From: Locusta migratoria
Taxonomy: Eukaryota; Arthropoda; Insecta; Orthoptera; Acrididae
DNA: 64,000 bases
Direction of reading: 5' to 3'
NCBI GenBank assembly: GCA_026315105.1
Contig: CM048744.1
Location: forward strand, 362,329,168 to 362,393,167
Shown: piece by piece, positions 45,891 to 57,432 of the stretch
Position numbering within the stretch: position 1 is the first letter of the stretch
Layout of the letters: each line of letters begins with the position of its first letter
Program-made: the position numbers and the translations under genes
Notes under the pieces: model-generated
What the model saw: the letters and a program-made list of their open reading frames with translations, nothing else
Told to the model about the DNA's origin: nothing
Database searches by the model: none

Positions 45891-48049
45891 CAGTATGACA
45901 ACTACACAGCCATCATATATCATCTCAAACTTACATCCAACACATCGAACACCGTGCCATAGTCGTTAGCCACTATCCTATGCTTGGTTCTGCCTCATCA
46001 TCTATGTGCAAGTGCAAGTGATAGTGGCAGTGATAGTGAATCTGTTCCTTCAGTGCTGTGAGCTGGCCTCTGATGTAGAGGGAAGGTATGCTAATCTGTA
46101 CACCAATTGTTCGAATTCAGCAGCACTGTCTGTCAGTCAGCCAGCTGCTGCCAGTTGCACCATGGGTGCCAATGAGAGTGCGCTCTATGTGAAGTGCTTT
46201 TAGTATTGTATTACTATGAAACACATCTTTTCCCACTTCTTGTCTCATTGCTCACCGTTTCACCATTTTTCTCTTTTCTACATGCTTTGCTGCAGCCACC
46301 TCCCCTCCCCATCCCATTCCCCATTTTTCTCTCGCTGCCGGGACAATACTTGGATTGAATGGCTAGAAATGGTCATGTGTGATTGTATGAATGTGTTTGT
46401 ATACTTTATGAGAAAGTCTACTCAGCTTGAAAATATTTTAAATACATAAAGCTAAACTTTGAAATTTACAGTTTTTTTCCTCTTGAGAAATGGCTGGCAT
46501 ACTTTATCACTATGTGTGTGAACCCTTCAGGTGTACTACTAAATTACTTATTCTTATCCCCGGTATATTACCCAGGACATACCTATCCCTTGTAAATTAT
46601 CTTTTAATGTAACTTACCTAGATATTGGAAACATGAGTATTGAAATAAGTTCATGGGGACTAGTTGTGTTTGTTTGTTCTATTGAATGGGTGAATACGAT
46701 TTTTGTCCAATGTTGTGATTATGAATAACCAGTGATCAAACCCTAGTCACTTTAGATTTTCCTGTTAGCTCTACATGAAAACAGTGTGTTCCAAGGCAAA
46801 CATGGATTTATTTTAAGTATTTTATATTCTAAATAAATATTTTTAAAAAAATTTCCTTTGATTTCTTTGGAAGAGAGATACCTTTAGAACTTCTGAAATA
46901 AATATTTCTATTTTATAAATGTTGATGAAATGCTTATTACTAGTTCAGTCGTGAAATAAAAAATAAAATGATTTGCATCTCTCGTAATAATTCAGATAAC
47001 TGGAGATGTTTCATATCTACAGTACAGTTAAAGAAATGATGCAAATCTTGGCTTACCAAAGTGAATTCTTCATTGAAAAAACCCACAAAAAAGAAAACTT
47101 CCAGTAGCTAATTGGGAAAAAAAGGTATCTAATAACTTGATCAATGGATCTTCCTCTGCTGCTTTTCATCAACTTCTTTACATCTTTCACTTATGCTCAT
47201 TTATAAGCAGTAATGAATATGTGACTATAGACTTCAGTTACCACCCTTGACTTAGTAAAGAATAAGTTTAGATTTTGGAAGCTCTGTGTGTACAAAATCC
47301 CCTTTCATTATGGGAATGTTTACACTACACAAACAATTCATACCTTTCAGGATCAATGTATTGAGTGCCATCAACACACACAGTTGTTTCAACCAAAGAA
47401 ATCTGTGATGGTAGAACAGTGAACACTGTCTTACCGAAGGACATAAAATGCTCTATGTGGAGACTCAAATGGTTGCTTCTGCAGCTCATTATTGGGACTG
47501 TGTTTTAAAATAATTTATTGCAATTCAACTTTCTGAAAATACTGTAAACAGAGGCAAGGGTTTTGAGTAAAATGTGGAACCCTGTATTACCAGACATAAA
47601 AAACAATGGTCTTTCACTTGTAAAGCAAAGTATAATATCAGTACCAGTACTCAATAGCAATTTATCATGTATGCTGCCTTCCACAAGGTCCACTTACTGT
47701 AGATGAGAAATTGACAATTTCTCTCACAGGTGGGTGCCACTTGCAAGTAGATCTCTGTTTCAGTGAGTTTGAGTAGGACCACACTGATTTGTAGTTGGTA
47801 GCCAACATAAATGCTGAACTGATATGTAAAGATAACTTGAAGAACTGTTTGGAAACCTGAGAAGAATATTGTAAAGTATGAGTAATAATAGGAAAGCAAA
47901 TTAATACTAGTATAAGTCCAACTGTTTTGAGAGAGTGGTGACATCAGTTGAAACAAGAATAAGCAATTATTATTATTATTATTATTTGAAAAAGTATTAT
48001 TGCTCTAGGCACTCATGTATTTTGGACCCACCAAGAGTTATTTTATAAA
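45891..48049. other. No confident gene
   Basis: AT-rich. On the minus strand a short frame at 47505-47693 ends in a pattern vaguely like insect odorant-receptor C-termini (RPLFFMSGNTGF...LKTLASVYSIF). It lacks support from neighbouring exons. Confidence 0.35.
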
Positions 48050-48056
48050 GTTCCAA

Positions 48057-48490
48057 ACAAGGAGGTTACAGTAAAGGGAGATGGCATTATCTGTGCCAAG
48101 CACATACGTCAGCTAAAGCCTGTCCGCCATCTTGGTCAGTTTTGGAATGCTATTTCTCCGTCAAAACTATGTGTTAAGTCGACCCTCTTACTGTTAATAC
48201 ACTGAGCTGACAGTCAGAGCAAAGTGTGTTCTGTCAAACAATATACATTCTTGCATAAATAGTAATAAATACTCATCATGATATATTTGAAAACTTAATT
48301 TTTAACTGCTAATTTGCACTCTTTTAACATGTTGCACATCACGGCACAACTGTCGGACGTTTTGTTCCTGTTTTAAGTAACATAAAACATCTGCTCTGCA
48401 ATACGAAAATTCTCCAAGACTTAGCAATATGGCTGAGGCAGGCTTCACTTTTTCAGTGGAAGGGCATCTCCCTGTATTCTAACCTCCTTG
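48057..48490. mobile_element. MITE with ACAAGGAGGTTA ends
   Basis: The left end reads ACAAGGAGGTTACAG and the right end, read inward, CAAGGAGGTTAGAATACAGG. Similarity continues as GGGAGATG and, farther in, AAGCCTG, so the inverted repeats are imperfect over roughly 80 bp. GTTCCAA flanks it at 48050-48056 and 48491-48497. It is non-coding and its superfamily is unassigned. Confidence 0.6.
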
Positions 48491-48497
48491 GTTCCAA

Positions 48498-50149
48498 GTC
48501 TAGGTTCTGCTGTGGCTGGGAAGTCATAAAGAAAAAAATAACAAATTGTTCTGTTGAGAAAGTGTGTAATTGGAGCTGAGTTGCTGTAAACATTTAGAGA
48601 TTGTAAAAGTAGTTACAAAGTCATTTAATTGTAAGGAAATAATTATTATAAATTGAGTAAAACATGCTACAAAATCAAAACAGGAACTTAATTATGTTAA
48701 GTGAAGTTATGTGCTTGAAATATTTTGTTACTAATAATGTGTTCTGCTTATGATTGATGCAAATTGTTTACAAATAGCTATGGTACTATTGTGTTCCTTA
48801 TGCATATTGTTTTGCAATGTCACATGGTCTTCTCTGATTATTCAATCATTTGATTCTTGGAACTGATACAGAAGACTGATAAGGGTGTATGAACTGTTCA
48901 GAATCTGTGGAAAAAGAAATCAGACTTACTGTCAATGCACAATTAAATTTTAGTAATAAGTAAACAGATAACAACTATAAAACTGTTTAAATCTGCATGT
49001 ACGAGCACTTATTCACATTACGCATCTGCCACAAGTGAATCAAGATCAATAAATATGCATTACAGTAAGGTACATCCTTCTTCCCATTGACATACAGTAT
49101 TACAAGAATAAATGTGCATGAAGGTAACTCAGTTCAGTAACATCTATTAAAAACCACCATTAATGTATGCATGTCTAAAAAACATACTGAAATTATGTTT
49201 TGAATCTGTTCTTTCCTAATTGTTCCAACACATAGTTAGGCATGTAAAATGGGTGACTGGAGTAATGTGGTCCCCAAATATAGCTGAATGACTCAAATAA
49301 ATCATGAGATGGTTACAATAGAATGGAATGATTGGTGTTGAATATGAAATGAGCAGGTAAAGCTGACATATTGTAAACTAACAAAAGCTTTGAAAATAAG
49401 CCATGAAGACTTAAATCTAACTATATTGCATTTTGTAACTGTTTTTTTAAATAACATTAAAAAGTTACTAATAGTGAATAAATATAGGCATACAACTTAA
49501 TTTTTGGGGTTTATAAGAAAGAAGTACCTGTTATTAAATTACTTTAAGGGAAGATAAAACTTCAAAACAATTTATGTGAATTATACAAGAAATCATTTCA
49601 CCTGTTAATACCTTGTTACTATTGACAGTTTTCATAGGTAAGTGCTGACAACAGTGGTTTTATTTCTGTAACTTTTATCAGTAATGATTTAATGAAACTG
49701 TCATTACTTTTTTATTACACATAATGTAGTTTGTTGTGAAAATCTGAAGACAAAATAATATTTTTATTTAATAGTTATGTACATAACAATAAGTATATTA
49801 CAATCATATCACACATCACAAGTGACTAACATGCAGTTTTTGATGTTACTTTCTTTTCGACATCTTTCGGGTATGGAGAAGAAAGCAGACACCCATGCCT
49901 TGGTCATTTGAATTTTGGATTTGGATGGTGCAAATTGTAGACTGGTCAAATAAACTCTCAATTCTCCAAGTAATTGGGGACTTGAAAATCAAAGATAATC
50001 CAAAGATAATCAAATTCCACAGAATAATACACACACAGTAATGCACTTGTATAATGATAAAATTTCTTGAGCTTCCAGATCTGTCAAGTAGTATGAAATT
50101 TACAAACTTTTAGTAAAGATCTCTTTGACTATTGTCAAGTAATGTCTGT
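48498..50149. other. No gene seen
   Basis: AT-rich, apparently unique; chance frames only. Confidence 0.45.
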
Positions 50150-52270
50150 CAAATCATTGCTGCTATTGTCCTTATAAAGCTGACTGCTTCCTGTGACGTC
50201 ACTGGTGTTTGCGACATTGCTGCAACCTTCCAATGTCCGGGTACAAAGCTGTGCTACATTCCTAACAGTCATCTATATTAAGTGTTTTGTCATTTATTTT
50301 AAGCTGAATTTCTTCTTTTATTACACTATCCCAGAAACTGTTTGTTCTTAGATGTTCCTCCAAATACGATACAATGTCCGTTTTCCAGAGCATGCTCTGC
50401 AACTGCTGATTTTTCAATATAGCTTAAGTGAAAATATTCTTTTATCTTCTACATAATGCTGTTCAATAGTATGCATTGTCTGCCTGATATAATACTGTCC
50501 ACATGTATGTGTTGTTTTATGTACACTTGACTTTATAAGGCCAAAATCATCTTTTGCAGGTCTAATCAGGTGTCTAGTTTTTATTGGAGGCCGGAGGACA
50601 GTGTCGATTTTATTCCTTTTAATGTCTGCTTGTGTGTCTTCAGAAAGATAGCTTCTGAAATCTGACTACTGCTGTAGTCATTTCCTGGATTTTCAGTGTC
50701 TGGGACAGCTGCCACTCAGTGCACCCAGATCCTCAGAACAGATTGTTTTTGTGATGGGTGGTGGTGGCGGCATTTGGTTTTCAGATACCTGCACTATGAC
50801 TGAGATATCCATTTGCTTTAAGGCTGATGGGAATGTCAAGGCACCATCAATCTCTACCTATATTGTGAACTTGATGTTATCATGAACGATACTGATGTGA
50901 TTCAATAATTCACTTGTTTTTTCATGTCCATGAGGCCAGACAACAAATGTAACATTGACATAACAATGAAAACAGCTATAATTTACCAGATCTCATCCAG
51001 GGTGATGTCATCAAAATACTCCATAAAGAGACTGGCTATTATTGGAGGTTATGGGCTTCCTATCGTGGTGCTGACCATCTGGTTAAAATATTCTTGACCA
51101 AACAGGAAATACAACAACATTCAAAGTATGCTTGAATAAATCCACAGAAGTGTCACTGAATAACTGGTAAAGCAGATTTATAGAATGTTACCCTCATATC
51201 TTTTTCTCCAAGATGCAAGCATTTGATTCGGCTGATGAAGTGACAGACATGTGGAGTAAGAAGGCTTGTCAGATGTTTTGTAGATTTATAATTTTGTGCA
51301 TCATTGGTAGTCAGGATCAGATGAAGAGGTCTGTTCCTTTTATGAACATTTGGAAGACCATTCAATGTAAGTGGTTGAAGTGTGTGTGGCAGGAGCTTTT
51401 TAATGAAACTATTCCAGCAGATGCCACATGAGAAGTTTGGATGTATTCCTCAGTATTTTTGATTTTAGGTCCCATTCAATGTAAGTGGTTGAAGTGTGTG
51501 TGGAAGGAGCTTTTTAATGAAACTATTCCAGCAGATGCCACATGAGAAGTTTGGATGTATTCCTCAGTATTTTTGATTTTAGGTCCCATGATAATTTCTG
51601 ATATGTCTTCTCCTCCAGCATCTCCCAAATCTTTGCATCATAGGTGGCTCATTCCATAGAGAGAGCTACATTGCCTTTGTCAGTTGGCAAGAATACAATG
51701 AGAAGATCATTCCAGAGAAAGCCATTATGTCCCCTTCTTGTCATGTTCCATTTTGGTAGCTTGCATTTCCCAATGAATTTCTTCTAAGATTTCAGTGGAT
51801 ATTTTGCAAACTACTTGTTCCACACCACTTACTGTATTAGTCAGAGGAAGAAATATTCCTTAGCTAAGATGTTGAGTTCCTTCTTAAGTACTGACATGGC
51901 ATCCAAAATGATGTTCTCCATTGTAATGTTGATAGTGGTGCATTCTGATGTTATACATTCTACTCCATGTTGTTGCAGAGAGCTGTCTGAATTTTCATTT
52001 TTGTCTTTTCATGGTGTTCTTCTGAGATTACATCTGTAGTGCTACTGTGGCTGCACCAATCCAGTCCCAATCCAAAACTGATAGTAATTTCACCAAGTGC
52101 AGTTGAATGATCATTAGTTTGCAGCTGTTTGTATCCAACTGGTTCCAAGTGTAATGTACCATGTCTTGCATTGAGGCGAAGTTTGCTTGACAAAATATTC
52201 TCCTGAGTGCACCAGTGTTGACACAGTGCCTTCTCTTCATGACAGCGCAGTAGGAACACTAGAGTAAATG
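50150..52270 (-). pseudogene. Penelope-like retroelement RT and GIY-YIG endonuclease
   Basis: Minus-strand order matches a Penelope-like element, which combines a telomerase-related reverse transcriptase with a GIY-YIG nuclease. From the 5' side: decayed N-terminal domain (52040-52270); FLPTDKGNV (51670-51692), the PADKGN block; GLPNVHKRNRPL (51328-51362), the LPKIHK block; TKHLTSLLTPHV. Next come the TTIGSP region near 51060 and YVNVTFVVWPHGHEK (50920-50962), where the catalytic YVDD has become YVNV. IKFTI then follows. At the 3' end the GIY-YIG nuclease remains as CGQYYIRQT (50477-50502) plus ENGH and FWDSVIKEEIQL. Frames alternate and stops are frequent, so it is inactive. A tandem duplication lies within the RT region. 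Confidence 0.85.
51361..51588. repeat. 114-bp tandem duplication inside the Penelope RT
   Basis: Positions 51361-51474 are repeated directly at 51475-51588 with a single noticed difference (TGGCAGGAGC versus TGGAAGGAGC). The period is 38 codons. The near identity contrasts with the heavy decay around it, so the duplication arose long after the element died. Confidence 0.9.
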
Positions 52271-52539
52271 AATGCTGCTTTTGTATGAGATTACTGGTGC
52301 ACCTGTTTCCTCCCCACAGAGGTATGTAATATTTGGATGCATAGTGTTGTAGTGTGTTTTACTGATAAATTTCTCTCAGGCTTCCAGCAATGACAAGTGT
52401 TTTGAAATCCAGGAGGTTTTGGCCAAGAAATTCTATGCCACTGTCATGTGGTGTGTTTCTGAACATTGCTGCTGCTATCTTTATATAGTAATGTTTCACT
52501 GGTGGCCTCAACATTGCCATATATCATATTGCTTTAGTC

Positions 52540-53160
52540 ATGTACTTGTCACCTAGGAAAGCTAGATACTAAGAAGTACAATTTATTAAGTCCTCTTGCC
52601 TTCTGACTGCACTGTCATGAATAGAAGATGATTCCACATTTTCCATAAGGAACCACCATATCAGCACTGCTGTGGCAAAGGAGAATATTTTATCCAGCAA
52701 GCTTTGCCCTACTGTGAGAGAGGACAAATCACACTCAGAAATAGTTGGAAACAGCTGTGAAATTATGGCTGTTCTCCTGCAGTTGACAAAGTCACATTCA
52801 GCTTTGGATCGGAACTATATTGATGCAACCACAATTGCACAATAGATGCAATTTCAGAGGAAAACTACAGAGAGACAAAACAAGAAAAATACAGTCTGCT
52901 TTATTAGCAGCAACATGGGGCAGAAAGTGTAACAATAGAACACCCATAACAGCCAGAAACATTGACACAGCTGCCATATCAGCAGTTAAGAAGGGACTTA
53001 AGTTTGCACCACAGCTGAGAAATACCCGTATTGCCAACATAAGTGGTGTGTAACAAGTCGTTTACAAGATGCCCTTTGAAGCTGCAAAAGAATTTTATTG
53101 GAAAATGAGCTGCACTCCTTCAAAATTCATGCTACCAAAACTGAATATGACATGAGCAGA
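52540..53160 (+). pseudogene. Penelope-like N-terminal region, inverted second copy
   Basis: The plus-strand frame 52820-53053 and what follows (AISAVKKGLKFAPQ, NISGV, VVYKMPFEAAKEFYWKM) is the N-terminal part of a Penelope-like protein. The same nucleotide blocks occur on the minus strand at about 51740-52255: GGAGAATATTTT, TTTGGAT-GGA-CT, AAGTGGTGTG-AACAAGT and ATTGGAAAATG-like. The two copies therefore point head to head with about 300 bp between them. Penelope elements are known for inverted or partial tandem terminal copies. Both are decayed. Confidence 0.7.
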
Positions 53161-53179
53161 CTGAATATGACAGACTGCA

Positions 53180-53400
53180 ACCCCCCACCCCCCAGAGGGC
53201 TCACGGTTCTTTCGTGAGTACGTGCGTGGCGAGCATGGGGCCCCGAGCGAATGCAGTCTTCCTTCCTTCTTCACTTCCCGGACTGCATTTCGTTTCTCTT
53301 CCCCTCCTTTCCTATCCTCAGTCCTTCCCTTTCCCACTGGGGGACTGATAACCTCAGTAGTTTAGTCCCCCTATTCCAACCAAACAACCGCCCCCCCCCT
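53180..53400 (+). repeat. Dispersed retroposon-tail repeat
   Basis: GC-rich block containing GCGAGCATGGGGCCCCGAGC, a pyrimidine-rich middle and a GGGGGACTGATAACCTCAGTAG end followed by TTTAGTCCCC. I recall this GACTGATAACCTCAG...TTTAGTCCC ending as a frequent grasshopper repeat 3' end. It ends in a C-rich run (about 53391-53405). Boundaries are approximate. Confidence 0.5.
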
Positions 53401-54234
53401 CCCCCGCTCCCTAGTTTTGGTAAAAGCTGCCCGAGTGCATTTGTAGGCACTTTGCAGTTGCACAGTAGACGCTGGGTGGCGAGACAAATGCGTGTGTTTC
53501 ACTAGTGGTAGTTTTAACCGAGTTAGTGTTAATAAACAAGGCAAGTCTTTATATCTTGCATGGGAATCGTTTTAGTGTTACGGTTCATTATTAGATGGTG
53601 CTAAATAGTGACATATTTTTAAATATCTGATAGCTGCACGAACAGTAACTTCCGTTGGGTGCCTTTTGATTCCAGTCCGGCCAAATTGCTTGCTACGATC
53701 ACAGAGTCGTAGGATGCGGCGTGTGTCCTTGATATATCGGGGTACATACAATCTTCGATACTTATTGTGTTGACTGTGGCAGGGAAATTAGGAATAAAAG
53801 CTAATGATGGAGAGGATTTCTTTTGAAAAACTCTGATAGGCCTAAGTTTAATCTTTAAAAATAATTTAAAATTTAATTCGGTGTTTTGATACTACAAAAA
53901 TAAAGGATTTGTTTGCCAATTCTTCAGTGTTTATTTTTATTCCTCAATTGTTTCAGTCATAAACTAAAATTTTAACATATTTTGTTTAAAGAATTATAAG
54001 TTTCAACAAATACCATCATGTGGCATGTCACCCCTTAGCCTAAGGGATAGATGCCGCACTGCAAGGTTTTCTGAATAGTCGAATATCATGACGAAAGGGT
54101 GTATGTAAAATTCTCAAAAAATTATATTTTAAAGAAAACTGGTTTGTTTACTTGTAAAAGAAAGTATTTTGACTTAAGTGCATTATGGGATTTTTATGAC
54201 TAATTTGAAAATGTGCGCCATCTCTCCCGGATTT
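53401..54234. other. No gene seen
   Basis: Mixed-composition sequence without recognisable coding potential. Confidence 0.4.
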
Positions 54235-54362
54235 ACCCTAAGTTGCATATAACTCTTCGATCCAAATATTTTACCCCTACTAACTTAATTATTTGAAACA
54301 GTGTATTCCAATCAACACTGCCAAAAGCTTTCTCCAGATCTACAATTGCTACCAGTAAAACC
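54235..54362 (-). pseudogene. LINE reverse transcriptase scrap
   Basis: The minus strand reads VAIVDLEKAFGSVDWNTLFQ then VGVKYLDRRVICNL, the RT motif A region with its catalytic Asp. It corresponds block for block to ILDLEKAFVSVEWNALFQ...VKYRERRAIFNL at 45350-45460, so it is a small isolated fragment of the same or a sister LINE family. Confidence 0.75.
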
Positions 54363-55275
54363 AAGTGTAATAATAAAATAAAGATTAAGACGTCACAGTT
54401 GTGTATTTTCTGTGTAATTGCTTATTACGAGTGCGACAATAGGTTAACTTCCGATGTTATCCATTGACTGTTCCGTCAAAACTTTCTTCTCGAGAAACCT
54501 TGACGGAACGTGACGGACAGTGTGAATGCCGCCATTCGAAATGCATCGTGGAATGTTCTGACGGTAAGTGCCGTGATGTGACTTGACGGACAGTGTGAAG
54601 TAGCCTTAAGTGGACTGAAACTTCATGTTTAGTGGACTGAATGTGCTTAATGTTTTTAAATAAAAAGTAAGTTTCTAAAAGAGATAGCAGTGACTCGAGT
54701 GTAACCTTCAAGAACGTCTCCCTCGACAGCTTAATCAACTTCCCCACAGTGAACTCCAGCGGTTGCGAAGTCCTCAGTACGAATATGAGCAGCACTCGTT
54801 TAAAACGAGCATCACTGTCGACCCAGCTGCAACTGTAGGCGGACTGAGGCAGCCTCTCACTCTGAAAAAAAAAAAAAAAAGATTAATGTTATTGCATAAA
54901 ATGAGTTTGAAGAGGGCATGTACAATACGGCAACCCTGCTGCAAGTAGCAAAAATTGTCTCTGTAATATCTAAATTCATTTATAAATCAATGTTTCATAA
55001 AATATTTTAATGGGTAACATTCGCAAGCAATTTAAAGTTGAACTGAGGACTAAATTATTTGTAGATTGTTCGAATGATACTAATTGCTTTATTGGGAGAA
55101 GTCTTGGAAAATTCAGTCAAGATAAAATTGAAACTACCTGGAAAGTTTGCTTGGATCCTTTTCTTGAGTACTTTCGTATATGAGCTGGAAGAAATAAACT
55201 GAATTTCCAAGGAAAGAACGGGGGAGATATTTCTCATAGCTTCTATTGGTAACCTGAATTCACACCATTTAAATA
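54363..55275. other. No gene seen; repeated TGACGGACAGTGTGAA motif
   Basis: TGACGGACAGTGTGAA occurs at about 54511-54526 and again near 54583-54598, the second followed by GTAGCCTTA. A partner inverted end was not found. A 16-base A run is at 54865-54880. No coding signal. Confidence 0.4.
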
Positions 55276-56595
55276 CACTACTGGCTATTAAAATAGCTAC
55301 ACCAAGAAGAAATGCAGATGATAAATGGGTATTCATTGGACAAATATATTATACTAGAACTGACATGTGATTACATTTTCACACAATTTGTTTGCATAGC
55401 TCTTGAGAAATCGGTACCCAGAACTACCACCTCTGGCCGTAATAACGGCCTTGATACGCCTGGGCATTGAGTCAAGCAGAGCTTGGATGGCGTGCAGCTT
55501 CAACATGATACCACAGTTCATCAAGAGTAGTGACTGACGTGTTGTGTAGAGCCGGCTTGCTCGGCCAGCATTGACCAGACGTTTTCAATTAGTGAGAGAT
55601 CTGGAGAATGTGCTGGCCAGGGCAGCAGTCGAACATTTTCCGTATCCAGAAAGGCCCATACAGGACCTGCAACATGCGGTCATGCATTATCCTGTTGAAC
55701 TGTAGGATTTCGCAGGGATCCAATGGAGGGTAGAGCCACGGGTCATGCGAACAAGAGGTGACCGAGACGTGTAACCAATGGCACCCCATACCATCACGCT
55801 GGGTGATACGGCAGTATGGCGATGACGAATACAAGTTTACAATGTGCGTTCACTGCGATGTCGCCAAACACGGATGCGACGACCATGATGCTGTAAACAG
55901 AATCTGGATTCATCCGAAAAAATGACGTTTTGCCATTCGTTTACCCAGATTCGTCGTTGCGTACAATATTGCAGACGCTCCTGTCTGTGATGCAACGTCA
56001 AGGGTAACCGCAGCCATGGTCTCCGAACTGATAATCCATGCTGCTGCAAACTTCGTCGAACTGTTCGTGCAGATGGTTGTTGTCTTGCAAACGTCCCCAT
56101 CTGTTGGCTCAGGGATCGAGACGTGGCTGCAGGATCCGTTACATCCATGCGGATAAGATGCCTTTCATCTCGACTGCTAGTGATACGAGGCCGTTGGGAT
56201 CCAGCGCGGCGTTCCGTATTGTCCAACTGAACCCACCGATTCCATATTCTGTTAACAGTTATTGGATCGCGAGCAGCAGTGTCGCGATACGATATACCGT
56301 AATCGTGATTGGCTACAATCCGACCTTTATCAAAGTTGGAAACATGATGGTACACATTTCTCCTCCTTACATGAGGCATCACAACAACGTTTCACCAGGC
56401 AACACCGGTCAACTGCTGTTTGTATATGAGAAATCGGTTGGAAACTTTCCTCATGTCAGCACGTTGTAGGTGTCGCCACAGGCGCCAACCTTGTTTGAAT
56501 GCTCTGAAAAGCTAATCATTTGCATATCACAGCATCTTCTTCCTGTCGGTTAGCACGTCATCTTCTTGGTGTAGCAGTTTTAATGGCCAGGAGTG
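55276..56595 (-). mobile_element. Tc1-like transposon, TIR-complete
   Basis: The ends read CACTACTGGCTATTAAAATA and, inward from the right, CACTCCTGGCCATTAAAACT. Both continue GCTACACCAAGAAGA, and TA flanks both sides (55274-55275, 56596-56597). The 1320-bp length is normal for a complete Tc1-type element. The transposase runs on the minus strand and is frameshifted. It is the best preserved Tc1 element here. Confidence 0.9.
55420..56382 (-). pseudogene. Tc1-like transposase, frameshifted
   Basis: The ATG at 56382 opens MMPHVRRRNVYHHVSNFDKG, a paired-like helix-turn-helix DNA-binding domain. It includes DPITVNRIWNRWVQ and a GRPR-like hook region (AGSQRPRITSSRDERHL). The first catalytic Asp is in VIFSDESRF (about 55899-55925). 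The first frame stops near 55837. The sequence continues in another frame through VMVWGAIGY and a DNA-PH block, where the second Asp survives but one base is gained near 55684. Finally come SPDLSLIE (about 55575-55610), the third acidic residue, and a MPRRIKAVITARGG-type C-terminus near 55430-55480. About 320 residues in all, normal for the family. Few lesions indicate a fairly recent loss. Confidence 0.88.
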
Positions 56596-56597
56596 TA

Positions 56598-57083
56598 TTT
56601 TGCAAACTAAAGCGAATTTTTGCCTTTCCCTGGATCATCCAGGTTTCGCCTTATCCTGAAAATATGCGGTGTAATCAGAATTATCTTAACACCTATCAGA
56701 GGACTTAATATAGAAAGTGTCAACCCCTTCGTGTTTCTAACAGCTTGAACTATGTAGGGGACGCTTTCAATTAGGGGTCTTAATATCTATGGAGGATAGA
56801 CAGATCATTCTTCTTCAAGAGGCGAAACCAGAGGTGTTAGAGATAGGACGTAGTTGTGTTCTGCTGGTTCAGATCGAGTCTCTCGGCAGGCCATTGTATT
56901 TCAGAAATGCTATTTTTCACAAATCATTGCCTCACAGCTGCTGCGCGCTAGAGCGATTTTTCATGAGGCAGTCATCGTCTTTGAACTGTTCCTCTTCGGT
57001 GCACAGTACACTATGTTCTAAAATGTCTTAATATCCTTCCGGATTCGCCATTGTTTAAGGTGATCGCATTGTAACATGAAGGC
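56598..57083. other. No gene seen
   Basis: No recognised feature between the Tc1 element and the retroposon. Confidence 0.4.
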
Positions 57084-57095
57084 AAGTGACCTTTT

Positions 57096-57420
57096 TTTTT
57101 TTAATTCTTTATTAACAATCATCAATGTAACCCATCACCTAATACTTTAATGGGCCAATTTATGCTACTACATTTTTTAATGAGATGTTATGCCCATTTT
57201 TGTTGTGAATGTTATACATTATATTCTACAGTTACCCAATAACTACGCGGAGGATAAGCTAATCTACTAATTCCTGCAGTGTCAGGGGTGACGTTTTGTA
57301 GGAATTCGCAAAAACCAAATCCTTCCATCAGATTCATCACCCAACATAACTCATTTTCATTTATCCACTGCCCAATGGCGTCGCTATTTACACCGCCTCA
57401 CGCTTCCACCAGAGCTCTGT
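57096..57420 (-). mobile_element. Poly(A) retroposon, minus strand
   Basis: AAGTGACCTTTT lies exactly at 57084-57095 and 57421-57432. Next to the left copy is a T run, then AATTCTTTATTAAC, that is a poly(A) tail and AATAAAG-like signal on the minus strand. A 12-bp duplication plus poly(A) is the mark of target-primed insertion. No coding domain is readable. It may be a 5'-truncated LINE or a SINE. Confidence 0.75.
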
Positions 57421-57432
57421 AAGTGACCTTTT

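Noticed and set aside
52381..52450. Third hammerhead-like motif near the Penelope relic
   Set aside because: CCAGC-AATGACA...GAAAT-CCAGG lacks the CTGANGA core and a usable stem II.
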